14,990 nt of DNA from assembly GCA_023228025.1 (NCBI GenBank), contig JALOCD010000105.1, positions 1 to 14,990 of the forward strand, in the 5' to 3' direction. Shown here in pieces: positions 8,128 to 14,208 of the stretch. How positions within the stretch are numbered: the first letter of the stretch is position 1; every line of letters starts with the position of its first letter. Under the pieces are notes generated by a model that was given only the letters and a program-made list of their open reading frames with translations, was not told the origin of the DNA and made no database searches. The position numbers and the translations under genes are program-made. Source of the stretch: Prolixibacteraceae bacterium (lineage in GTDB: Bacteria; Bacteroidota; Bacteroidia; Bacteroidales; Prolixibacteraceae).

Positions 8128-8445
8128 AGTCGCAAACATGGACAGGGGTCGAAGGTAAACAAGATGAAGCAATATGTGAGTTCAGTGTTGATATTAGTTA
8201 AGAAGTAGTCCAGCTATACGACACCGGGATGGAGCAAACCACGGGCACTGAAAGCCATGCGGACTGTCAGGAATATGTGTAGGTTACATCTCTTGGACCG
8301 GAACAAGTTGAGCCGATCTACCAATATGTTTGTTAAATCAGCAGTTATGATAAATATGAGATCCGTGACACGAGAGTGTATGGGCAAGGTACGTACGTAC
8401 CAATAGCGCAAAAACCTGTATATTAAGTGGCATTTGTGCCTAAAA
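8128..8445 (+). ncRNA. Structured-RNA-like block, possibly a remnant of a group II intron 5' ribozyme region
   Basis: The block differs from its AT-rich surroundings in base composition and codes for no recognisable protein, yet it is rich in small helices. These include ACAC-GAGA-GTGT at 8368-8379 (a GNRA tetraloop), GGCA-TTTG-TGCC at 8429-8440, and the 14-base perfect palindrome GGTACGTACGTACC at 8388-8401. Phrases such as CACCGGGATGGAGCAAACC, TTGGACCGGAA and GAGATCCGTGACAC have the look of the domain I-IV part of bacterial group II introns upstream of their reverse transcriptase gene. That resemblance is recalled, not computed. No reverse transcriptase, no clear domain V and no GTGYG 5' end are visible, so if it is an intron it is a truncated relic. 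Alternatively it is another structured RNA or a decayed mobile-element end. Confidence 0.33.
8388..8401. repeat. 14-bp perfect palindrome GGTACGTACGTACC
   Basis: The sequence equals its own reverse complement over all 14 bases. It lies inside the RNA-like block, about 180 bp before the GH95-like start. It could be the closing helix of an RNA hairpin or a dimeric protein-binding site. Confidence 0.8.
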
Positions 8446-8578
8446 GACAAAGGATGCAAAATATTTAATGGTGGAGTTAAACCAAATTGGCTACAATTAA
8501 ATAGTCCTTAGTTTATATACCAGGTTAATCTTGATTCAAAAAGTTCAATTTGGATTCTTATGTAAAAGAAAAACCTAT

Positions 8579-10882
8579 ATGAAGCAAATCCTTTTTCTGC
8601 TGCTCATTTTTTCTGTCATTTCCTGCCGAGTAGTAAACAAACGAGTAGTAAACAAAAGTGAACTTATGCTTGCGGCAGGTACAAACCTCCGTTTCACTGA
8701 GCTTGCAAAAAGCTGGGACGAGGCAATTCCTCTTGGTAACGGTATTATCGGAGCCCTGATCTGGGAAAAAGAAGGTAAACTCCGGTTCTCTCTTGACAGG
8801 GCAGACCTGTGGGACCTGCGACCAATGGAAAACCAAGACAAGCCGGAATTCAGTTTCAAATGGGTACAGCAACAGGTTAAGAACAAAAACTACAAAGTAG
8901 TTCAGGAGATGTTTGATACTCCATACGATCAACTTCCAGCACCATCCAAAATTCCCGGGGCAGCATTGGAATTCAACACCAAAGCTCTGGGAGAAGTAAC
9001 CCAGGTAAGCCTCACGCTGAATAATGCCTTTTGTGAAACAAGGTGGACGAGCGGTGCAACACTCCAAACTTTCGTCCATGCGTCCCAACCAACAGGCTGG
9101 TTCAGGTTTGAAAAGGTTACCAAAGACTTTATACCAGTACTGGTTCCTCCCCAATATCAGAAATCAGGTACAGGCAATGTAGACAGCCCAGTAACGGGAC
9201 AAGATTTGCAGCGCCTTGGATATAAACAAGGGAAAGTTGTTCCGTCTCCCAATAAATTGGTTTACAGGCAAAAAGGCTGGAACGGCTTTGAATACGAAGT
9301 GGCAGTTGCCTGGAAATATTCGGGGACTACCCTTTCCGGGGCCTGGATGATTACCTCCTCTTTTTCAGCGAACCGATGGGATAAAAAAGCTGGTGAACTG
9401 GTATCAGCTCAGTTGAAGCATACAAAATATAACGCGGCACTTTTGGCTCATACCGCATGGTGGAAAGATTACTGGGGAAAATCAGCCATCAGCTTGCCCG
9501 ACAAGGTACTTGAGAAACAATGGTATTTGGAACAATACAAATTTGGTTCAGTAGCCCGGCCTGATGCACCGCCCATTACATTGCAATCGGTCTGGACTGT
9601 CGACAACGGGAAACTACCTCCATGGAAAGGTGACTTTCACCACGATTTAAACACTCAGTTGAGTTACTGGCCTGCTTACTCTGCCAATCACCTGGATCTT
9701 GAAGAAGGTTTTCTGAACTGGCTTTGGCGTTACAGAGAGACTTTTAAGAAATACACAAAAACCTATTTCGGAACATCCGGAATGAATGTTCCCGGAGTAA
9801 CCACACTCGCAGGTGAACCGATGGGTGGTTGGATTCAATATTCTTTCGGACCAACGGTGTCTGCGTGGCTCGGGCATCATTTCTATCTTCACTGGCGATA
9901 TACAATGGATAGAGAATTCCTTGAAAAAGAGGCATATCCGTGGATCAGGGATGTTGCACTGTTTTTTGATGAATTATCTGTTACTGACAAAAATGGATTG
10001 AAGAAACTGCCACTGAGCTCCAGTCCCGAGATCTTCAACAATTCTCGACAGGCATGGTTCGACCAGACCACCAATTTCGATCTCGGGCTTATCAGATGGA
10101 CATTTGAGAAGGCTGCTGAACTCGCTTCTGAACTTGGAAAGAATGATGATGCATCAAAGTGGAGAAATGCCCTGTCGCATTGGCCTCTCTATGATATTGA
10201 TCCTGAAACGGGATTTACCTTTATCAAGGGTTTTCCCTATAATGAGTCACATCGCCATTTCTCACATCTGATTGCTTTTCATCCACTTGGATTAATAGAC
10301 TGGTCAAAAGGTAAAGAGGATCAGAAGATAATAAAATCCACTATCGAAACACTCGACAAGATAGGACCCGACAGGTGGTGTGGTTTCTCCTACAGTTGGC
10401 TTGCCAACCTCAAAGCCAGGTCCTTCGATGGAAATGGTGCGGCTGAAGCCCTTCGAACCTTTTCGCAATACTTTTGCCTAAAAAACAGCTTTCATGTGAA
10501 CGGAGATCAGTCGAAATCAGGCAAATCAAAATTCGTCTACAGGCCTTTTACCCTTGAAGGAAACTTCGCCTTTGCTTCCGGTATCCAGGAGATGCTTTTG
10601 CAGAGTCATACAGGAACAGTAAAATTATTCCCGGCCATCCCTGATGACTGGAAAGATGTAAGCTTCAGTAAACTTCGGGCAGAGGGAGCTTTCCTTATAT
10701 CAGCTGAAATGAAAAAGGGAGAGGTTACAACTTTGGAGATCTTATCTGAAAAAGGCGGAGAAATCAAAATATTCAATCCATTTAAAAAAGAGAAGATAAA
10801 ATGCTCCTCTCCTTTCATTACGGTTGAAAATAACTTAATAATCATCACAACAGCAGGACAAACTATCCTGTTATCGGTTTAA
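8579..10882 (+). CDS. GH95-like glycoside hydrolase lipoprotein (alpha-L-fucosidase/L-galactosidase family relative)
   Basis: This is a predicted exo-glycosidase of 767 residues. The start at ATG 8579 gives a lipoprotein signal MKQILFLLLIFSVISC with lipidated Cys16; the TTG at 8531 adds 16 residues that spoil it. The N-terminal beta domain contains SWDEAIPLGNGIIGALIW (45-62), matching the GH95 EALPLGNGRLGAMV motif. The (alpha/alpha)6 part carries FHHDLNTQLSYWP (353-365), LSSSPEIF (479-486), HRHFSHL (558-564) and FTLEGNFAFASGIQEMLLQSH-like sequence (657-677). By motif alignment with Bifidobacterium AfcA, Asn421 corresponds to Asp356, Asn423 to Asn358, the general acid Glu566 to Glu484, and Asp766 to Glu660. 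Two catalytic positions are therefore changed, and activity or substrate may differ. A 15-bp tandem duplication lies just after the lipid anchor. The FISUMP gene follows after 24 bp. Confidence 0.85.
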   Translation: MKQILFLLLIFSVISCRVVNKRVVNKSELMLAAGTNLRFTELAKSWDEAIPLGNGIIGALIWEKEGKLRFSLDRADLWDLRPMENQDKPEFSFKWVQQQVKNKNYKVVQEMFDTPYDQLPAPSKIPGAALEFNTKALGEVTQVSLTLNNAFCETRWTSGATLQTFVHASQPTGWFRFEKVTKDFIPVLVPPQYQKSGTGNVDSPVTGQDLQRLGYKQGKVVPSPNKLVYRQKGWNGFEYEVAVAWKYSGTTLSGAWMITSSFSANRWDKKAGELVSAQLKHTKYNAALLAHTAWWKDYWGKSAISLPDKVLEKQWYLEQYKFGSVARPDAPPITLQSVWTVDNGKLPPWKGDFHHDLNTQLSYWPAYSANHLDLEEGFLNWLWRYRETFKKYTKTYFGTSGMNVPGVTTLAGEPMGGWIQYSFGPTVSAWLGHHFYLHWRYTMDREFLEKEAYPWIRDVALFFDELSVTDKNGLKKLPLSSSPEIFNNSRQAWFDQTTNFDLGLIRWTFEKAAELASELGKNDDASKWRNALSHWPLYDIDPETGFTFIKGFPYNESHRHFSHLIAFHPLGLIDWSKGKEDQKIIKSTIETLDKIGPDRWCGFSYSWLANLKARSFDGNGAAEALRTFSQYFCLKNSFHVNGDQSKSGKSKFVYRPFTLEGNFAFASGIQEMLLQSHTGTVKLFPAIPDDWKDVSFSKLRAEGAFLISAEMKKGEVTTLEILSEKGGEIKIFNPFKKEKIKCSSPFITVENNLIIITTAGQTILLSV
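8627..8656 (+). repeat. Tandem 15-bp duplication encoding RVVNK-RVVNK
   Basis: CGAGTAGTAAACAAA occurs twice back to back (8627-8641 and 8642-8656) with no mismatch. It is in frame and doubles the five residues RVVNK directly after the lipobox cysteine of the GH95-like protein. It lengthens the flexible tether between lipid anchor and enzyme. The perfect identity suggests a recent slippage event. Confidence 0.95.
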
Positions 10883-10906
10883 TCATCCCCAAATAATAAT
10901 TGTCTT

Positions 10907-11644
10907 ATGAAATACTTCTTTTTCTTCCTGACAACCATACTGCTTTCTGTTATTACCGCATCACTATACGCTGGACAGGGAGACACTGTCAAATCAATTG
11001 CAGAGAAGCAAATCCAACCTCACCCAACTGTCGTAAACAAGCAACAAAATATAGTTGAGGATCAAGGCACAACACTAGCTAACTCAGAAAGCACAACACA
11101 TTGCATTGTTGATGATTCATTTACAGACTCCCGTGATGGCAAAGTATATAAAACCGTCAAAATTGGAAATCAAACATGGATGGCAGAAAATCTAAATTAC
11201 ACCGCAAGTAGCGGTAGCTGGTGCCATGGTAACGATAACAGCAATTGTAATAAATATGGTAGGCTATACGATTGGGAAACAGCAAAAAAAGTATGCCCTT
11301 CAGGTTGGCATTTGCCTTCCAATAGTGAATGGGAAACGATGGTTGACTATCTTGGCGGCGAAAGTGTTGCTGGTGGCGAGATGAAGACTACCGGAACAAC
11401 TCACTGGCATAAGCCCAACAACGCCGCCACCAATTTAAGTGGATTTGCTGCTCTTCCGGGCGGTTCCCGTCTTAGCAGTAGCTCATTTAATCATATAGGT
11501 TACTTTGGCTACTGGTGGTCATCTTCAGAGTATACACCTACCTACGCATGGCACTGGTATATAGGCTACAACTTCGGCTACATGAGCCGCGGCTACGACT
11601 ATAAGACACACGGTTTTAGTGTCCGATGTGTGAGGGATAATTAG
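10907..11644 (+). CDS. Secreted FISUMP-domain protein (Fibrobacter succinogenes major paralogous domain)
   Basis: This 245-residue exported protein has a Sec signal at about 1-22 (MKYFFFFLTTILLSVITASLYA, cut before GQG). A low-complexity linker rich in Q, T and S follows at 23-70, then one FISUMP domain at about 72-243. Domain hallmarks are DGKVYKTVKIGNQTWMAENL, the GRLYDWETAKKVCPSGWHLPS block, FAALPGGSR, YWWSSSEY and the C-terminal FSVRCVRD. Cysteines 106, 114, 130 and 241 probably form disulfides. The fold resembles C-type-lectin/formylglycine-enzyme-like modules, but no catalytic role is established for the family. It lies 24 bp after the GH95-like gene, so the two probably share a transcript. 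A carbohydrate-binding or surface-adhesion role is plausible, but that is inference. There is no lipobox. Confidence 0.9.
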   Translation: MKYFFFFLTTILLSVITASLYAGQGDTVKSIAEKQIQPHPTVVNKQQNIVEDQGTTLANSESTTHCIVDDSFTDSRDGKVYKTVKIGNQTWMAENLNYTASSGSWCHGNDNSNCNKYGRLYDWETAKKVCPSGWHLPSNSEWETMVDYLGGESVAGGEMKTTGTTHWHKPNNAATNLSGFAALPGGSRLSSSSFNHIGYFGYWWSSSEYTPTYAWHWYIGYNFGYMSRGYDYKTHGFSVRCVRDN

Positions 11645-11739
11645 GCTATTTAAGGGGGTATAAAATAAAAATCAGAAAAAAATGATGTTAATTATTTCTT
11701 TTCAAGTCATTACAAAAAAAGACTGACAATAAATAGCCT
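11643..11739. repeat. Long-spaced 10-bp inverted repeat after the FISUMP gene
   Basis: AGGCTATTTA at 11643-11652, overlapping the FISUMP stop codon, is the exact reverse complement of TAAATAGCCT at 11730-11739. The 77 bases between are very A-rich on this strand and hold nested shorter pairings (TCAG with CTGA, ATGA with TCAT). It may fold into one long stem that ends the upstream transcript, or mark the ends of a small decayed element. Confidence 0.6.
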
Positions 11740-11749
11740 GTGTTCATTT

Positions 11750-11766
11750 ACCGGAGTAACCCCGGT
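11750..11766 (+). promoter_or_regulatory. Small hairpin in the leader of the beta-propeller gene
   Basis: ACCGG at 11750-11754 pairs with CCGGT at 11762-11766 around a seven-base loop. TTCAAAAAAATTTAATTTGG follows, which includes TTAATTTG at 11776-11783, one mismatch from the Bacteroidota -7 consensus TAnnTTTG. The ATG of the next gene is 28 bp further. No convincing -33 TTG is present, so the promoter reading is weak. Confidence 0.3.
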
Positions 11767-11811
11767 TCAAAAAATTTAATTTGGATAATAAAGCATAAAA
11801 TTATTTACACA

Positions 11812-13248
11812 ATGAAAAAAATAAAATTGATAAGCTGTTTTTTAATAATACTTTTTATAGCCCTATCTGGCTTTAATCCTTCTGACATACCTGTTAATAA
11901 TGAAGTAATCCAATTAGGCAGTAAAAGAGAAATTTTCGTCGACCATTACCTGATTGATAAACTTGAAGGGATCCATATTACTATGCATACGCCTCACGAT
12001 GAGGGGATTGTAATGCATTTTGATAAACCATGGGAAGGTAAGTTTTGTGCTTATGTTACAATCATTAAAGATACAGAACTCTATCGTGCCTATTACCGTG
12101 GGGGCGATTTAACTTGCTATGCCGAATCGAAAGATGGAATTAATTGGGTAAAACCTGCTCTGCGATTATTTGAAGTCAATGGTTCCTTTAAGAATAATGT
12201 TATACTTGCCACTGGATCAGCTACTCACAATTTTACTCCATTTCTTGATACTAATCCTGATGCTAGGTCTGATCAAAAATATAAAGCCCTTGGAGGAATC
12301 TTCGAAACTGGACTGATACCATTTATTTCACCTGATGGCATTCATTGGGAAAAATTAGAGGATGAGGGTGTTATCAAAAAAGGGGCATTCACTTGGGGAT
12401 TCGATTCCCAAAATTGTGCTTTCTGGTCAGAAAGTGAACAACTTTATATATGTTATTTTCGAATTACCACTGAGAAAGGATTCCGATCAGTCAGCAGGAC
12501 AACTTCCAGCGATTTTATCAACTGGACTGAGTCCGTCGAAATGACTTATGGAAATACTCCAACAGAACATATTTATATTCAACAGACAAGCCCTTATTTT
12601 CGTGCACAACACATCTATATTGCCATTGGTGCCCGTTTTATGCAAGGGCGCCAGGTATTGACTAATGAACAGGCCATTAAATTAAATGTTGACCCCACTC
12701 ATTTTAAAGATATATCTGATGCTTTTTTTATGACTACACGCGGCGGGAATGTTTATGATCGTACATTTATGGAGTCATTTATTCGCCCCGGAATTGGACT
12801 AAGCAACTGGGTGTCACGCACAAACTATCCTGCCCTTAATGTGGTACAAACCGGACCGGCAGAAATGTCAATTTATGTTGTACAAGACTATGCTCAACCT
12901 ACAGAGCACTTACGCCGATATTCTTTACGTCTCGATGGCTTCACTTCCATCTCTGCTCCATTTAAAGGTGGAGAAGTAATTACCAAACCGTTCATTTTTT
13001 CCGGTAATGAGCTTGAAATCAATTATTCAACTTCGGCAGCAGGGGAGATTCGGATAGAAATACAGGATGAAAATGGGAAACCTATTCCGGGCTATACTAT
13101 GGAGGAATCACAAACCCTGATCGGTAATGAGATAGAGCGAATTGTAGCATGGAATGGAAATAGGAAAGTGAAAGAGTTAGCATCCAAACCAGTTCGATTA
13201 CGTATTTACATGAAAGACGCTGATTTATACTCTATAAGATTTAAATAG
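11812..13248 (+). CDS. Secreted five-bladed beta-propeller protein, putative glycosidase (GH32/GH43-like fold), uncharacterised family
   Basis: This is a 478-residue exported protein. ATG 11812 gives a clean signal peptide (MKKIKLISCFLIILFIALSG); the ATG at 11740 adds 24 unlikely residues. The mature part opens with KREIFVDHYLID (38-49), followed by propeller repeats of the type ES-DGI-W: AESKDGINW (104-112), SPDGIHW (173-179) and SSDFINW (232-238). FDSQN at 197-201, EHIYIQQTSPYF at 252-263 and IRPG at 324-327 are conserved blocks as I recall the family. Residues 385-478 form a beta-sandwich ending KDADLYSIRFK. Close relatives are numerous in planctomycetes, where they are usually annotated hypothetical. 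Five-bladed propellers with acidic pocket residues are typical of clan GH-F/J enzymes, so a glycosidase role is likely but unproven. Position next to the GH95-like gene supports glycan degradation. Confidence 0.7.
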   Translation: MKKIKLISCFLIILFIALSGFNPSDIPVNNEVIQLGSKREIFVDHYLIDKLEGIHITMHTPHDEGIVMHFDKPWEGKFCAYVTIIKDTELYRAYYRGGDLTCYAESKDGINWVKPALRLFEVNGSFKNNVILATGSATHNFTPFLDTNPDARSDQKYKALGGIFETGLIPFISPDGIHWEKLEDEGVIKKGAFTWGFDSQNCAFWSESEQLYICYFRITTEKGFRSVSRTTSSDFINWTESVEMTYGNTPTEHIYIQQTSPYFRAQHIYIAIGARFMQGRQVLTNEQAIKLNVDPTHFKDISDAFFMTTRGGNVYDRTFMESFIRPGIGLSNWVSRTNYPALNVVQTGPAEMSIYVVQDYAQPTEHLRRYSLRLDGFTSISAPFKGGEVITKPFIFSGNELEINYSTSAAGEIRIEIQDENGKPIPGYTMEESQTLIGNEIERIVAWNGNRKVKELASKPVRLRIYMKDADLYSIRFK

Positions 13249-13401
13249 GATCTTTATCCCAGAACAACCCCTGCTACCTTAAATTCAGTAAATATTTATT
13301 AGAAAGCGACCTTACTCAATGAACTACAAACGATTATAAAAAAACGTTAACTAAACGACATTGATATATGAATTCAAATTTAAATATAGGAGTTTTGAGT
13401 T
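13249..13401. other. Intergenic region before the aldolase-transporter pair
   Basis: This AT-rich spacer has no obvious terminator or T-run stem-loop. It contains the AT palindrome TAAATATTTA (13289-13298) and CGTT/AACG bracketing five bases near 13345. The aldolase may have its own promoter here, but no consensus match is visible. Confidence 0.4.
13387..13392 (+). promoter_or_regulatory. Shine-Dalgarno-like TAGGAG before the aldolase
   Basis: TAGGAG ends nine bases upstream of the ATG at 13402. It is the only clear Shine-Dalgarno-like site in the window, where the other starts rely on AT-rich leaders. It supports the chosen start. Confidence 0.6.
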
Positions 13402-14208
13402 ATGGAAATGAGAAGAAGTAAAGTATTAGATAAACTAAGAGCAGGAGAGGTTGTCAGCTGTATCAAGCTTAACCTGTATGATTCACGAGTAATTGAGATA
13501 GCAGCTTTGTCTGGTATTGATTGTGTATGGTCGGATATGGAACATGTACCGAATGACTTTTCGGCCGTTGAAAAGCAGATACTGGCTGCTAAGGCATATA
13601 ATACCGATATATTGGTGAGGGTTTCCAGGGGTAGTTACAGTGATCTTATTAAACCGTTGGAAATGGATGCATCGGGAATAATGATTCCTCATATCATGAG
13701 TCTTGCGGACGCTAAGAATATGGTAAAGACGACTCGCTTCCATCCACTAGGACGAAGACCAATTGATGGGGGAAATGCAGATGGTGCCTTCGGTAGTATT
13801 GATCTTTGTGAATACATTAAACAAGCTAATGAAAGAAGATTTGTATGCATTCAGATTGAAGACCCGGAACCGCTGGATGACCTTGAAGAAATTGCAGCAC
13901 TTGATGGGATTGATATGCTGTTTTTTGGTCCAGGGGACTTCAGCCAGGGGATTGGTGCACCAGGACAATGGGATCATCACGAGCTTTTAAAGGCTAGGGA
14001 AAGAGTTGCAGCGGTGGCTTTAGAGCATGGTAAATTCGCGGGTACGGTAGGTTCAATGGGCAACCTTACAGAATTAATTAGTTTGGGATACAGATTTATC
14101 AACATGGGCGCTGATGTTTTAGGATTAGGCCAGTATTTCACAGGAATTGTTTCTAATTTTAAAAATACATCCAATGCAACACCCAGTATTTATGGGGGAA
14201 AGATTTAA
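13402..14208 (+). CDS. HpcH/HpaI-family class II aldolase (2-keto-3-deoxy sugar-acid aldolase type)
   Basis: This 268-residue cytoplasmic enzyme is predicted to split a 2-keto-3-deoxy acid into pyruvate and an aldehyde, using a divalent metal. Family residues are all visible. SDMEHVPND contains the catalytic His48, LVRVSR contains the pyruvate-binding Arg73, and QIEDPE has metal ligand Glu153. FFGPGDFS has metal ligand Asp179, and DASGIMIPH (89-97) is the usual strand-loop. Length matches RhmA/YfaU (2-keto-3-deoxy-L-rhamnonate aldolase) and HpaI. Sequence alone does not separate sugar-acid from hydroxyheptanedioate substrates. The PUL context, the linked MFS transporter and the zinc dehydrogenase favour a sugar-acid substrate such as 2-keto-3-deoxy-fuconate or -rhamnonate (inference). 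The last 17 bp overlap the transporter start, which points to translational coupling. Confidence 0.9.
   Translation: MEMRRSKVLDKLRAGEVVSCIKLNLYDSRVIEIAALSGIDCVWSDMEHVPNDFSAVEKQILAAKAYNTDILVRVSRGSYSDLIKPLEMDASGIMIPHIMSLADAKNMVKTTRFHPLGRRPIDGGNADGAFGSIDLCEYIKQANERRFVCIQIEDPEPLDDLEEIAALDGIDMLFFGPGDFSQGIGAPGQWDHHELLKARERVAAVALEHGKFAGTVGSMGNLTELISLGYRFINMGADVLGLGQYFTGIVSNFKNTSNATPSIYGGKI

Larger units (their letters stand above)
8080..8578. other. Gene-free stretch between susD and the GH95-like gene
   Basis: No credible coding frame crosses this region: plus-strand frames are broken by stops and the minus-strand frame at 8214-8459 looks random. An AT-rich start leads into a block of visibly higher GC with many short hairpins (about 8128-8445, described separately). 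An AT-rich leader then runs up to the ATG at 8579. CAATTTGGATTC at 8547-8558 may be a promoter -7-like element for the downstream gene, but it lacks a -33 partner. Confidence 0.5.

Noticed and set aside
8303..8330. Possible group II intron domain V (begins TTGAGCCGATC)
   Set aside because: Only the first few bases resemble domain V. The GAAA tetraloop and the complementary CGGTTC arm are missing.
8214..8459. 81-codon minus-strand frame in the gene-free stretch
   Set aside because: No domain, signal peptide or start context is visible. The region looks like structured RNA rather than coding sequence.
8531..8578. TTG start for the GH95-like gene
   Set aside because: It adds 16 residues that would displace the signal peptide. 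ATG 8579 gives a proper lipobox signal.
8558..9154. 198-codon open frame on the minus strand opposite the GH95-like gene
   Set aside because: It lies antisense to a well-supported glycoside hydrolase, shows no recognisable domain and has an odd composition. It is a shadow of the real gene.
11740..11811. ATG 11740 as start of the beta-propeller gene
   Set aside because: The extra 24 residues precede an obvious signal peptide and cover a hairpin and A-rich leader. ATG 11812 fits better.
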